A stretch of 64,000 nt of DNA from Omphiscola glabra (taxonomy: Eukaryota; Mollusca; Gastropoda; Lymnaeidae). The stretch covers positions 19,451,813 through 19,515,812 of the forward strand of contig OZ024807.1 in assembly GCA_964017045.1 (NCBI GenBank), written 5' to 3'. Shown here one piece after another: positions 48,529 through 61,285 of the stretch. The number at the start of each line of letters is the position of its first letter. Position 1 is the stretch's first letter. Below the pieces are notes generated by a model that was not told where the DNA came from, did no database searches, and saw nothing but the letters and a program-made list of their open reading frames with translations. Position numbers and translations under genes: made by a program.

Positions 48529-51281
48529 CCTCTCTCTATCTCTCTCTATCTCTCTATATCTCTCTCTCTCACTCTCTATTCCTCTCTTTCTTTATCTCTA
48601 CGTCAAAGGTCGGAGAAATTTTTAAAGAGTTGGCACAAAATATATATTTTTAGGGAGCCCCCCACCCCTTTTCTTTTCCCCGATTATTAAGAAATCGGAA
48701 AACATTCGATTTCGACTTTCGTGTTTATACATAAACGTAAGAATCGTGGCCTTTTTAAATCAGTATCATGTGATTACTGTCTTTGTGGTAAGAGTATATT
48801 TGTGCTTTATTTCTATGTTCATACGAGTGAACAATACTTTATCGGTTAGGTAAGAACCATATGGCAGCAAGTTTTTCACAACCCCTTCCTGTGATAAATT
48901 ACATGGACCAAAAAAAAACAACGACAAAATAACACCTACACATTTACTAAATCAAATGAAATACTGAATAACAAATACCACGTTTAACCGATTAAAGCTA
49001 TCAATATTTGCTTATAAACTGATCGCATTGCTTTCATCTATGCTTGAATAGGAGAGAAGAAGTGGACCATCACTTTCTTTGTCTTTCAAATGCGTTTTAT
49101 AATGCTTGAAACTTAAATATTTTTTGTCGTTTCTTGACTATAATTATACGTTTTTAAATATATATGAAACTCAACAAAGATAGTTTTTTTCTATAGTGTG
49201 CATCAAATTAAAAAAAAAAGCTAATGTTATAAAATAGACACGCAGAATGCTAAAAAGAATACAACAGTACCTGCTGGCTGTAATATGGACTGAACCTTTA
49301 ACCGGCTGTAAACCAAACGGAGGTAGATTATTTTTCCATCGTTGCTGGTAAGTTCTAAAATCAATTCAGTAAAAACAAATACAATTACAATAAAATGTAT
49401 TTTGATTATTTTTTAAATCATTTTCAAAAACAATTATTTTACTTTAGCCGGAAATTTTGTGTTTATTTTATAAACACCATTATTTTAAAGGAATTTTAGA
49501 CAGTGTTTATTTTAAAAACTCCCTTATTTTAAAGGAATTTTAGACAGTGTTTATTTTTAAAACAACCTTATTGTATAGGAATTTTAGACAGTGTTTATTT
49601 TTAAAATAACCTTATTTTAAAGAAATTTTAGACAGTGTTTATTTTCATCTAGCGTCGTGTATTAGAACACGCCTTGAGTTGCATAATTCTAAATTTATCA
49701 AGGGTTATTGTAATTGAGAAAGATTATAAATCCAAGTTGAAATAGGATGTCACAATCAATTCCATGTATGTACATCTCGGAAATAAGAATAATCGGAATT
49801 CGAAATGTGCATACACATATTGCATAGGAGCTAAGTAGAACAAAATTAAACTAGAAACCTTTATATAGAAAGATAGTTTGCTTGCATCAGACAATAATAC
49901 AGAAAAAAACAGGAATTGAAAAGGCTTTAGTCGAGTGTTAGTTATAGTATTTAAATGGATGGCCTCATGTTCACACATGCGAACAATAATCCAATTATAT
50001 TGTTAAAGAAGGATTGCAATGGCGTAACTCTACGCAGAGTCACACATGAGTGGCGCACAATTAACGCTTTATTGTATTACTTTTGTTAAGGATGACGTCT
50101 TCAGAATTGAAAAAAGAAAACGCGAGCAAAGAAGCTACACAAGACTTGAATTAAAATTCCAAATTGTAAACATTACTAGTTTCTTATTGTATAGTTTTAC
50201 TGTTACAAAATGTTATGAAATGATATATTCAATTTTTTTGTCTGTACTCCCCCCCCCCCCCAAAAACCCGTAAATTTAGTCATATTTTTTTGTTCTGTAT
50301 ATTATTTGATATTGTATTAAAATATTATTATTCTTATGTTATGTCCTTCCATTTCATTTGTTTTTCCATTTTACATCCATTTACTTGAGTTAGTGATATT
50401 TTTTTTTTAAATTAGTGATTTGCATTAATCAATTTGCCTTGAAAAAATACCATCACATCTGTAAAATCATCACATCATGGAGTAGGCTTACTTAAGCCTT
50501 ACCTTTTATCAGTACCGTTAATGTTCGTTGCGCCGTTGTAAGCTTTCAGTATTTTGACGAGCTCGAAATTCGTCTTCAAGGGAAACTCTTGTCCCGTCAA
50601 ATTGATAAAATATTTCCATTTCTTATAGCGCCAAAGTTCCTTCATACAAAGTATCTCCGGCTCCAATACACTGAAAGTCCCCCATTCTACAGAAATCTTT
50701 TCCGTGGCTATAAAAACATTATGGAAACATTGAACGATTGCTGAGATGGCCCGCACGAACCCTCTGCTCGCCTTCAAATCCACATGGATGCAGTAATAGT
50801 TCTGTGGTCGATAGATTGCCCGTAATAATCTCTCAACCATTTCCGTGTTTGTATACGTCATTATCGAAAATGCTATCGGGAAATGTTCCTCTTCTTCCGT
50901 CAAAGACGACATGATGTACCCTCTGGTTCGATGGAACTTTTCACAGTTTTCTGTCAAGTTCACGAAATACTTATCGGAGAGAGAATCGTTGAACATCAGA
51001 ACCATTCTCATCACACTGTTTGTGTATATCTTGTCGCCAGCAAATAAGCGGGAACAATCAACTCCTTTTACCGACAAGAACCGGACATCATTTTCAAAGT
51101 ATTTGTGAGCATCAAAATGATATGTGTCGTGTTCATAATTAGAACAATTGACTTTGTCTTTTGCGCTGGAATTGTTTCCATTTCCGGTTAAGATGATTAA
51201 ACTATACAGCAATCCACCGGCGGAGACAAGAGTCAATACTAGCTTTTTCCTAATCTTGGTGAATCTTGATATCCACATCAT
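45341..51281 (-). CDS. GT14 beta-1,6-N-acetylglucosaminyltransferase-like, copy 3 (shifted C-terminus)
   Basis: Exons in transcript order: 50503-51281, 49271-49354, 47031-47173, 45976-46083, 45341-45513. Total 1287 nt (428 aa). All introns are GT-AG with the same phases as copy 1; exon 3 is 3 nt longer. A hydrophobic anchor spans residues 13-31. Landmarks are DCSRLFAGD, EEEHFPIAFSIMTY, VERLLRAIYRPQNYYCIHVD, INLTGQEFPLKTNFELVK, PPFGLQPVKGSVHITAS, LIPDEAFFPTLYFNPQLG (putative catalytic Glu about 315) and KHLFANKF. In the last exon, after DDTY, the frame reads FQIWNL and stops at 45341-45343. One extra base would give YYSNLEFVKNQIL with stop at 45324-45326, as in copies 1 and 2. A 1-bp deletion (or a sequencing error) near 45360 thus replaces the last residues. 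The catalytic part is intact, so the protein may still work. Confidence 0.82.
45655..45990. repeat. 31-bp minisatellite built from the exon 4 splice donor of copy 3
   Basis: TACAAAGTAT recurs at 45700, 45731, 45762, 45793, 45824, 45855, 45886, 45917, 45948 and 45979, exactly 31 bp apart, with an outlier at 45655. The last unit is the real exon 4/intron 4 junction. Reading on the minus strand, the true site is CAG|GTGAGC at 45976/45975. Most units have CAG|TTGAGC or CAG|ATGAGC, with the GT destroyed. The unit at 45697/45696 has CAG|GTAAGT. Confidence 0.9.
46084..47030. other. Intron 3 of copy 3
   Basis: This is AT-rich with no recognisable gene. A 63-codon minus-strand frame (46334-46525) reads RFKRSFFSRSDVSGPRLCDA and could be a worn mobile-element tail; I cannot confirm it. 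Confidence 0.3.
47640..48190 (+). pseudogene. LINE 3' end fragment in intron 2 of copy 3
   Basis: Broken plus-strand frames read HPFDSFAPPQTRVFLLPPKT, then KTYAERxFSFCASKQ, SLPLHIRNVPTITAFKTALK and RHLFKVYYPD (about 47780-47990). This is the familiar C-terminal end of CR1/L2/Jockey-like LINE ORF2 proteins. A short (TTTG)n at about 48170-48190 may be its tail. Upstream domains are absent. Confidence 0.65.
48440..48600. repeat. (CT)n microsatellite
   Basis: This is a nearly pure CT run with interruptions, about 160 bp, in intron 2 of copy 3. The Ser/Leu-rich ORFs over it are artefacts. Confidence 0.95.
49455..49645. repeat. 44-bp tandem repeat, 4 copies, intron 1 of copy 3
   Basis: TAGACAGTG recurs at 49497, 49541, 49585 and 49629, a 44-bp period. 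Each unit includes GGAATTTTAGACAGTGTTTA and lies 3' of exon 1 and before exon 2. Confidence 0.9.
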
Positions 51282-51590
51282 TAATTATTATTTAGTCGTG
51301 CTTTCCTATTATCAGCTTAAAACTAAAAAAAAATTCATTAACAAACAAAGTATTCAAACAATCCATGTACGGATTAAACAAAGAGAAAATGTGCACAAGT
51401 CTAAAAAGCAACATATCGCATCATGCTCCTCTTATTATTTCATCATTTTAATATGTTTATTTGTAAAACTTTTTTTTTAAATATAAACTTTAAATAGTCC
51501 CCGAGTTAAAACTATTGTAAAATACTTTTAGTGTGTTCTGAACTTTGCGACACCAAGGTAAATAAGGTTAGGAAATAGAAGCCTTCAGTT
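51282..51590 (-). promoter_or_regulatory. 5' flank of copy 3
   Basis: This is AT-rich upstream sequence. I cannot identify promoter elements, nor obvious similarity to the flanks of copies 1 and 2. Confidence 0.25.
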
Positions 51591-51599
51591 TCAACTACG

Positions 51600-51770
51600 T
51601 TATGCCATTGTAACACACCATTTCCTTAAATGGCATTTTGCACACCACAGTAAAGAAAATTGTCTCTTTAACACACTGCATTATCATTAAATGTCGTTTT
51701 AACACACCACATAATCCTTAAATTTCTTTTTCACACACCACCTAATCCTTAGGGGTCGTTCATATACGCA
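51600..51770. repeat. Imperfect tandem repeat, units of about 40 bp
   Basis: ACACACCA/ACACACTGC blocks alternate with (C/A)(C/T)TTAAATG(G/T)C about four times. Copies differ by several bases and small indels. Confidence 0.6.
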
Positions 51771-52104
51771 GCATCACCATTACATATCGTAACAACACAC
51801 GATAGTTTGATAATATCATTAAATGTCTCCTTAAGAAATAAAATGAAGAAACCGGAAAATGAAACAAACAAAAAAACACAACTAAGCCTTTGCAATTTTT
51901 ATGAACTGCTTCCTTTACACAGCCCTATGTAATACGTAGAAAACTGAATCATTTAAAAGACAGAAGTGTATTTCCATTTTGATTCAAGGGTACACTAATG
52001 TTACATTTTACGGAAATTCGAGAGACACAACTCTCATGTGTATATCCAGGCGGAGGGGGGTAGGCGGCGTAATCGGATGTTTATTGAGGCATGTTTAAAG
52101 TTTT

Positions 52105-53115
52105 TCAAGAGGTCGGGGGCCAGTGGTTGTAAGGGCGGTGTACGGGGCCTGTGGTTGTAATGGAGAGGTCGGGGGCCAGTGGTTGTAATGGAGAGGTCGG
52201 GGGCCAGTGGTTGTAATGGAGAGGTCGGGCGCCCGTGGTTGTAATGGAGAGGTCGGGGCCAGTGGTTGTAATGGAGAGGTTGGGGGCCCGTGGTTGTAAT
52301 GGAGAAGTCAGGGGCCCGTGGTTGTAATGGAGAGGTCGGGGGCCAGTGGTTGTAATGGAGAGGTCGGGGGCCCGTGGTTGTAATGGCGAGGTCGGGGGCC
52401 AGTGGTTGTAATGGAGAGGTCGGGGGCCCGTGGTTGTAATGGAGAGGTCGGGGGCCAGTGGTTGTAATGGAGAGGTCGGGGACCCGTGGTTGTAATGGAG
52501 AGGTCGGGGGCCCGTGGTTGTAATGGAGAGGTCGGAGGCCCGTGGTTGTAATGGAGAGGTCAGGGGCCCGTGGTTGTAATGGAGAGGTCGGGGGCCCGTG
52601 GTTGTAATGGAGAGGTCGGGGGCCCGTGGTTGTAATGGAGAGAACGGGGGCCCGTGGTTGTAATTGAGAGGTCGTGGGCCAGTGGTTGTAATGGAGAGGT
52701 CAAGGGCCCGTGGTTGTAAAGAGAGGTCGGGTACCCGTGGCTGTAATGGAAAGGTCGGGGGCCAGGGGTTGTAATGGAGAGGTCAAGGGCCCGTGGTTGT
52801 AAAGAGAGGTCGGGGACCCGTGGTTGTAATGGAGAGGTCGGGGGCCCGTGGTTGTAATGGAGAGATCGGGGGTCAGTGGTTGTAATGGAGAGGTCGGGGG
52901 CCCGTGGTTGTAATGGAGAGGTCGGGGGCCAGTGGTTGTAATGGAGAGGTCGGGGACCCGTGGTTGTAATGGAGAGGTCGGGGGCCCGTGGTTGTAATGG
53001 AGAGGTCGGGGGCCCGTGGTTGTAATGGAGAGGTCGGGGGCCCGTGGTTGTAATGGAGAGGTCGGGGGCCCGTAGTTGTAATGGAGAGGTCGGGGGCCCG
53101 TGGTTGTAATGGAGG
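52105..53115. repeat. 28-bp GC-rich minisatellite, about 36 units
   Basis: The monomer is GAGGTCGGGGGCCCGTGG followed by TTGTAATGGA. Variants carry GGCCAGTGG or drop a base. The block is about 1 kb and sharply richer in G and C than its surroundings. It has no stops in a minus-strand frame, which produces a 226-codon ORF made of a repeated Pro/His/Asn-rich motif; that is not a gene. Confidence 0.95.
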
Positions 53116-53389
53116 GGAATACATAATCTTGCTGTTAAGCGCTTGGGGGTATTGCTATTAATATGTTTAGATACCATTAAACATATTAACAAATAATGCA
53201 CACGAATTCTTAAGTCTATTGTTAGTGGATAACCTGGCATGGGGGCTAAAGGGGTGACCTTAGGGCAGCACTTTGATAAGATGGCGGCAATTCGTATTTT
53301 TTACATATAAAGAGATCAAGATAAAATGTGTTTTAAAAATTATATGTAGATGATGATTATAAATCACCTTCCCTTATTAAGCTTTGCTA

Positions 53390-53487
53390 ATTATAGACTT
53401 GACCTACTTACGTTCGGATAATTAAAGACTTGACCTACTTGCGTTCGACTAATTAAAGAATTGACCTAGCTACGTTCGGTTAATTTA
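53390..53487. repeat. About 33-bp tandem repeat, 3 copies
   Basis: Three units of GACTTGACCTACTTACGTTCG followed by GATAATTAAA-like sequence, with a few substitutions. Confidence 0.85.
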
Positions 53488-53489
53488 TT

Positions 53490-56400
53490 CAGAATTTTAA
53501 CATTTGTGTAAGCGTTGCAAACCACTATATTATTTCGGCAGTGCTAACCTTACACTGTATATTTCCCACCAATCAGTTAACCGTGACGTGCAAAGGTGAT
53601 TCACACAACTACGTCATTAAAATGATATATGTCCATTATTTAACTCTTTTAATCATCTTTTACTTAAAGCAGGGCTACAGAAAAGTTGTAACGTTGGATA
53701 CATTCCTAAGCGATTGATAAATGAAGTGTGTTTCGTCTCCTGCGACAGGGTGCCAACAGACGAGGGCGCCAACAGATAAGAAAGCTAGCAGAACAAGTTG
53801 CTAACAAACCAGGTGGCCACTAGAATAAAGCGCTACCATTAAGGTTCCCACTGTGCCTAGTCCGACGGAGGTGACGTCATGAGTTATGTCATGAAACCAG
53901 ACATAATATTGTCCCAGTCCACCAAACTTGTTCAAACATTCTGTCCATTCAAAATCCTTTTTTTTTTTAATTTTAAAATTGTTCGATATAATTAACAAAT
54001 GGGTTTAATAATTTGCAAGTTTGAGTCCTCGAGTCAGCGTGACAAACTCAATTAAGTACTGACTTAACTTTGAAATCTTTTATCATAGTAACAGAAACTA
54101 TTTTTTAACCGGACAATTGTTATTCTTCATCAGTTAAACCTGATGAGCAATCAAGGACTTAGACAGCAATGTTACGGACACAAGAATATTTTTTCCATAA
54201 AATATATATATATATATATATATTTACATATACGTTCTTTGTGAAGCTTTATTTTAATGTCCCTACTTTAATGCTTCTACATCTTTGTAATATAGTTTCT
54301 GTTATGTCAATCCATCACACTATATCCTTATTATACTTGGTTCTTGTCGCCATGGAATGCCCCTTTTATTTTTCGTGCACACTTCATTACAATCAAGTTA
54401 GGTCCATTCAGCAAGCCACAGCCCGAGTCAAAGTGCCGCCTTAAACAAGTTTCATCACTTCTAACGGCCGTGGTGTGGAGGCAATCTGGGCCACGATTCA
54501 AATGTACACAAAAGCGTGAGAAAGGAGAGTTTACCAATACGACACACCAACTATTACCTGGTCGACCTGGAACATATTATAAGCGTGTATTGGCTAAGGT
54601 AAACATAGCGGCATGGGTGTGTTTAATGATATCCAATTCTGACGAATGAACAAGCGTTTACAAATACGGTGCAAACCTGATCAAACTGTTTCAAATTTTT
54701 GAGGACCCCTGTCTTAGCTACTATGAATACGCTGGTCGAAACGGCAAACACATTTTATTTTCATGACTTTTCTATGTTCTCCATTTCGAAACGCACCTCT
54801 TTCAACTGCAATTATAAAAGTCAAGCATCATTTTAAAATATATATCCTTTGAAATAGGATACTTATGTAAAGTCTAGGTATGGTTTGGAGGGGGTTGTGT
54901 GTGATAGAGAGAGAGAAGAAGAAGAGATAAAGCAGTAGTAGTGGTGAGATTTACAGCATAGAGGATAACATTTACAGAGAAACAAAGTTAGCTTTTTTTA
55001 AAATTATTTATTGCTCCGACATTTCTGAGCAAACCATTGCTTTATTATTGTTTAATTTGCGAATTTAAAGTGCAGACGAAAGTCTAAGCCTATGAAAACT
55101 GAGTGAGATAAGGAAACTGGTCCAGCGGACATATTTACAGCATTGTCATTTAGGCTGAACTGCAAATTGTCCGTGACAAAATGAAAGCGCCAATCCGGAA
55201 TTTTGCAAGTATATGCATGAACTCCGGCAACAGCCAGGATTTAGGTGCTTAAATTCAAAAAGGTATATATTAATATATATATATATATATATTTATATTA
55301 CATTAAAATTACGATTATCAAGTCCTCTAAGGATGAGACATGGCTGTTAGTCCCTCCTTCACGCCCCCCCCCCCCCCGTTAGCACGGCTCTATCACCAAG
55401 GTCGTCATACGGCTTTTTTGAAACCTCACTTCATGCTAACAGGATGTTCTTTGACATTTCTAGATAACATGCACCTCGTAACGTGACTTGCATAAAAGTC
55501 TGAAGAAAGGTCTAAACAAACCAATCACTCCTTGTTTTTTCATCTTATGCTGGTTCTTTCTATAGTTAAATCTAAGTGGCTATTCGCGCCCGGGTGCCAG
55601 AAGTGAAAGGTTGGCATTAAAAAAAAAACTATTTAAAATATTATTATTGGGTTTGTAAGACACAAATGACGTATCAAATGAAAGATTTTTGAATGAACTA
55701 TACGTTTGTAAACTTAATTCTTCAGTTTAACTAAGATAAACTACTGCAAATGACATCCGAATAACATTTAGTCAAAAAGGTGGACCCGGACACGCACCGC
55801 CCACATTTTGTTAATCCCAACCTCACATCTGGTACTCAGGTGCGAATAGTGGCAGCCTTGTTAAATAGAACGCATATCTGACTGATAATCTAACAATGCA
55901 GAATACATATACGTTTTGCAATAAATCAATGGATCTGACTAGTAAACCTACAATTTAGTATTCACACATGAGAACATTCCATGCAGTCTTTTTTCTTTTC
56001 TTTTTTTTTTCATTTTTTTAACATATTTTTTACTGTTGCACGAAAATTAAAAAAAAAAAAGTCGTGGGTACTGAATATACTTATGTGTGAGGAGCAATGA
56101 CTTTGTATGTGCAATATCTACACAATCTTAAAATCAAATAGACATATTTTTTTTTTTAAAGTATACATAAGTGCGTTTGCCAGTAAGGATTTATAAAAGA
56201 AGGTTAATCTATCAAAAATAGAAATTTTAATTTAAAATAGAGTACTCTCCCCTTATCGTTGTGTTTTCTATTACAAAGATTTGTGCTTTTTGTGAGTGTT
56301 GGTTTGTTTTTTTTTTCATGAAATTTAGATTACGAGACTATGGTATTTGGTAGACATGAAGGACTTCTTTTTTTTTGTAATAGCAGAATTCGAATTGAAA

Positions 56401-56924
56401 AAAAAATAACAACAAAATAGTAAAAAAAATGTAAACATTATTCCCCCCCCCCCTCCCGGGTGAAAAATGGTTTTCATTGGGGGTTGGGGGCTGGGTAGGG
56501 GGTGGAGGTTGTCACCAGCAAATTTTAAAAAAACCCGCTGGATTATAGAAAATTGTTCATGTTAAATAATTATTAAAATGCAATGTTATTTTGTCAAACA
56601 TTTACTGTTAGATGTATAGTTTTTTAATGACGTGTAGGTATAGGCTTGCAAATATTTTTATTTCGTCATGCCTCCGTACATAGGTTAAGGATTAGATCTC
56701 GCATCGTACATCGGAATTTAACTATTGTCTCAAAAAAGGGATTCGTGAAATAACAATCAAGGTAAGCAGCACTGTGCCAGTAATGAAATAATGGCTAGTC
56801 AAGGTATATAATACTCTTTTTAAAAATTGTGTGTGGGAGACAAACTTTTTCTCTTTGCCACCATGAAGGTATTCCTATGCGATAAAGGAAAGACGGAGGG
56901 CTGTTTACCATTAGTAAAATATAT
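53490..56924. other. Largely featureless spacer
   Basis: AT-rich DNA holds (TA)n at about 54204-54224 and 55275-55292, C runs at 55366 and 56442, and poly-T/A tracts. A 101-codon frame at 54344-54649 (+) has no motif I recognise. Confidence 0.4.
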
Positions 56925-57255
56925 AAGAATGATCTATAATGTCCTTTACTCCAAAGAACCTAACGTATTTAGATATGTTCGGATTCTTAAAAAAATTAAT
57001 TGTTATTTTCTAATATATTACGGATATCGAATGAACTTAAATGTGCAAAGAAATATTATATATCTGCTTTTATTTTAGTAAACGTTTAAGTATTAGTATT
57101 ATACATTACAAAAAACATTTAAAGAAACAACTAAGGAACTATCTTAAGCAATTTATATGCTTTTAAAAGTTATGATCAAAAAATCATGATCAAAGAAATA
57201 CACAGTTATCACTTATATTGGGAAAACCTAAAAATCATTAGTGCGTTTTTCTAGT
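56925..57255. mobile_element. Decayed relative of the 3' part of the Helitron-like element
   Basis: This segment aligns collinearly with about 39040-39360: GATGATCTAT/GAATGATCTAT, ACTCCAAA(A/G)AACC, TTTAAGTATTA, ACAACTAAGGAACTAT, then TATGATCAAAGAA and ATCACTTATAT/ATCACATTTAT. I see neither the 171-bp array nor a CTAG hairpin end nearby. It is an old, partial copy. Confidence 0.65.
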
Positions 57256-60200
57256 GCGTTGTTAATACAGCGAGGGGGGGGGGGCATTGGTCTAAAAAGG
57301 GTCATGTTTTGCGTGACATAATTTGCGAACGACCACCTTATATAAAATGTATACAAATTGTCATGCTTTTTTTTAAACCACGCCATCCTTGACTTCTCTT
57401 TGATGTTGACAATTTAGACTATATAAAACCTTAATCTAAAGTATGCATATTAATATGTTTTAATAGTCATACATTTGTTCAATGTGTTCATTTGTTTAAC
57501 TTAACAAGACTCCTAAATAAAATGTTAAAGATCCAAAACGTATTTCTTTGTGTGTTAGTAAAGCTAACAAAGACAAATTCCGTTTTATCTGCCATAAACC
57601 GTCTTATACCGGTTCACGATTTAATAAATATTTTGTAAATAAATCGATTTCACATCCTTGTGTCCGGTGAGCCATTTTGCTTTTTGATTCAGTAAGCTGT
57701 GGTTTTTTTAGGCCAAATTACGTTTATTATTTTTGTTGTTGAATATATTGATTTGCCTATTCGTTGACTTCTTACAAAGATTGAGCTAAGCGGCTCAGGA
57801 ACATGTTCCCACTATAGATTTACTGCTAGTAAAGCTGTGTAAGTAATGCAAATACTATAAGTATTTTCATATGTGATAAAGCAAAACAACATGTTGGAAG
57901 TTGGTGTTAACATTTTTTTTTTTATCATACGCATCCAGAAAGTTTCCCAGAACTACACGTGGAACACATTCGTAGGATTAGCGAGAGAGTTATTTATAAC
58001 ATTTTGACAAAACAATTGAGCGTGAATAGTTTACTATTGGTACTTCTAGTATTAATAGTACTGGTCAACTGGTGTCATCCGATTTTAAGCAAATGAAACT
58101 GTATCAGTGTATTTGGATGACAAGTCTTTTGTTACCTAAATAGTGGTGAGAAGTGGACAGAAGAGCAGATAATTTGTGATTCCACAAAGCCACAATGTTA
58201 GTTCAAATCTACATTAAACTTCAAACACTCTAAGATAGAGTTTCTGATCGTAATGTCAGTTGAGATTTCATATTGGAAATTAGTATCATTGTTCAAAGAC
58301 GTACTAAAAAATAATTCCTAAATGTTTAGACATTTGAAGTGTTTACAAAAGACATGATTATAAAGTTATTGTTATTCAAATCATTAAATGATAACTAGCA
58401 AGTCCTGAATCATAGACGTATGTGTATCTTATATTTCATCAAGATGATGAATTAAAATTGAGATTAGGCAGTTTTGAATATACTTTGTTATCAACAAGAG
58501 GACCAGAAGATATACATCTCTTATTCAAACGAGTCTGGGTATTATTCAAATATGAGTGTGTAAGTTTATCGAAAATTGAGTGCATGCTAATTAGAATCAC
58601 TGTCAGGTGGAAATGGCACTAATTGAAGTTCAATGATACTAGATTCAAATAAACTGAAGTGAATTGAAATTTATAAACTATAGTTCTCATATCTATGTGT
58701 GTGTGTGCTGTGGTTAAAAAAAATATTTTAATGTCCAAAGTTATATCAAATTCATTTTCTAGATATGTAAATTCAGTTTCCTTTACAAACTATACATGAC
58801 TTAAGTTCTGTCTCATATATTAATGTCAGGATTTAGATTTTATGTTCAATAACGGTCGTGTTATTGATATTTTCTGAAAAGGACGATGTAGGCAATTATT
58901 TTTATGTTTTTCTAATTTTTTTTGTATCATTATATTTAAGTTTTCTTTCTCTGTGATTATGTATTTTATTTTGCACAATGATCTGAAGTAGAAACCCCAC
59001 AAATTAAAGTGATAAGCCGCCCCTGTACCCTTGGTCACTACAGTTCAATCAGTCGCTCTAAGGGTTCTCAGTGTTTTAGTGCATGTTAGAGTTTAGAATC
59101 TACCTCTTGATGACCATATGTGGCATTAAGTGCATGTCATATTTTAACTAAGGCCATTAGGAACGATTGCGGTTTATATCATAAACATAAATAAACATAG
59201 AAGCTATTTTATTGTTGCTTGTAGCGCTGGAGACGCCAGAGTTTATGGAGCACGTGACGGTCGATGATTTTAATTTGCCGCTTTTAATTAACGGAAACCA
59301 CAATGGATACGAGAAATAAGTTACTAATAGTATAGAAGTATAGTATATATCCCGTCTCAAAATATGTGCCACCAGTGGCGGACAATCCCTTTCGCCGTTC
59401 CCATGCGTTCCCGCAGGATTCGATCCCAGAATGTGAAATCTGGAAATACATTTTCTAAAATAGATAACCTTGTGGCTGACATGAGCTTTATTGAAATCCG
59501 AAGTTTTGAATTATAAACATAAACCATGTTATAACATAATTCCCCAGTTGGTCTAGTCCAACTCGCTTTTATTGCGCAACGTGATGCGCTCACATTTTCT
59601 GATTCCCCTGTCGCAAACAACAAATGCAGAAAAAATATTACACATTCGTTACCAACTCTTCATTGACAACTTACAAGGAATGCTTTAAAGAAAGGCAAAT
59701 GGACGTAAATGCATCACAGCATTGGTGGATATATGGATCTCCATCTGAAATTATTTTTATGAAAAGACGTATGTCCCTTCTGCAAACCCTTCACCACACC
59801 TTTGGTCACTGGCATCTGGCAACTGGCATACCCCCTTCCCCAACCTGAAAGTCTGAAATGATCCCCATCGGTTGAAAATTTATGAAATAAACACTGATTG
59901 AATATATGAATCACCATCTGGAATTATTTTTTATGAAATGATGTACTTTTCAAGTATTATATGTAGAAACTTTTGCTGTGCCCCAACTAGTATTAAATAA
60001 AAGGATGCTTGCATGTCATGTTTCACTGACAAATATAACTCCTTATAAAAGGGATTTTCTTAATAAGTAAAATAATTCCATATAATTCACATCTTTCCTA
60101 GCACAGCTCATAGTGTTCCTATTTTAGCCTATTATCGTGCAAACTCCGTACTAAGCCCTATTGTTTCCGCCACTGATAATATAAAATCATTTTTTCATTT

Positions 60201-60643
60201 TCTAACAATCTAGTGAATTTTTATTTTTTTTAAAAATAAGTTCGATTTTACGTCCTAAAGCATAAATTTCCATTTAAAGGCCTCTTTCCTGTCAAACTTT
60301 GACAATGTGCATACTAGGCTCATGCAGAGGCAAGTCTCTTACGCTCAAAACTGATTTAAAATTTAAAATTTGCTCAGGTAAACAAATGTTAAGAGACAAT
60401 AAACACTTCATCATACTAAAATAGGAAATCGCCACACGCATAATTTTTTTTAGGAATAATAGGAGCATTATATGATATCGTCTTATAAACTTTATTGAAA
60501 TCAGACCTAACATTACAAAACACGAATAATGGCTAAACAGTAGAACTAGACTCTAATTCTCCTTAAGAGGTTTGTGAAGAGAGTATGATCAAATTATTTA
60601 TCGGATTGAATTTAGGATCCGATCATAATATACATAGACATTA

Positions 60644-60652
<9 letters not shown>
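57256..60652. other. Largely featureless spacer
   Basis: No gene, RNA or mobile element could be supported. Only short frames typical of AT-rich DNA are present. Confidence 0.4.
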
Positions 60653-60708
<56 letters not shown>

Positions 60709-61008
60709 GGCATCTTTCCTTCTACGAGAGTCGATAGATTTATCGTTTCTGATTGCAGCTCTTGGTGTGGCTAGTGAGACCGATCCTCGAGTGGCATTCT
60801 CTTTTGCATGTCCCACACACGAATGCGGTGGAGCAGTGTTTTCTGGCCTTTCTATGCGCTCTCTTTACAGCTGCTTCCGCCCTGTAGAGCTCCTCGGCAC
60901 GTAGTGATCCTGCCTTCACGATGCCCCGCTATGTAGATCGATCCTCCGCCATGTCCTCTCAATGTGAGATGTTGATGTTGGCCGCCTTCAAGTCTCTTTT
61001 ACATATGG
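60653..61008 (-). pseudogene. 5'-truncated LINE copy, same family as 39955-40829
   Basis: On the minus strand from about 61005 the text matches the 3' end of the 40-kb plus-strand LINE: the AEDRST-like region, a CxxPVELLG/CTSE-type stretch, PHSCVGHAKE-like and SVSLATPRAAIR. The finger region has diverged and it then ends in (CATA)n and a long (TA)n/(GA)n at 60653-60714. Only the last 300 bp of the element are present. Confidence 0.75.
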
Positions 61009-61009
61009 T

Positions 61010-61285
61010 TCATATAAAAAATTGTCTTAGGTTCCTTTAAAATTTGTCTTAGGTTATTATAAAAAATTGTCTTAGGTCTTAGGTTCATATAAACGTTTGT
61101 CTTATGTTCATATAAACGTTTGTCTTAGGTTTTATAAACGTTTGTCTTGGGTTCATATAGACGTTTGTCTTAGGTTTTATAAACGTTTATCTTAGGTTCA
61201 TATAAACGTTTTTCTTTGGTTCATATATACGTTTGTCTTAGGTTCATATAAACGATTTTCCTAGGTTCCTATAAACTTTTGTCTT
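61010..61285. repeat. About 24-27-bp minisatellite next to the LINE truncation point
   Basis: The unit resembles CTTAGGTTCATATAAACGTTTGT, about ten copies with variable length. It begins where the truncated LINE ends on its 5' side. Confidence 0.85.

Noticed and set aside
48388..48690. Ser/Leu-rich frames of 67-100 codons
   Set aside because: They arise from a (CT)n microsatellite.
52560..53240. 226-codon Pro/His/Asn-rich frame on the minus strand
   Set aside because: It is the translation of the 28-bp minisatellite, which is open by composition; no start context or flanking coding sequence supports it.
54344..54649. 101-codon plus-strand frame
   Set aside because: There is no recognisable motif, no splice context, and overlapping frames exist on both strands; too weak to call.
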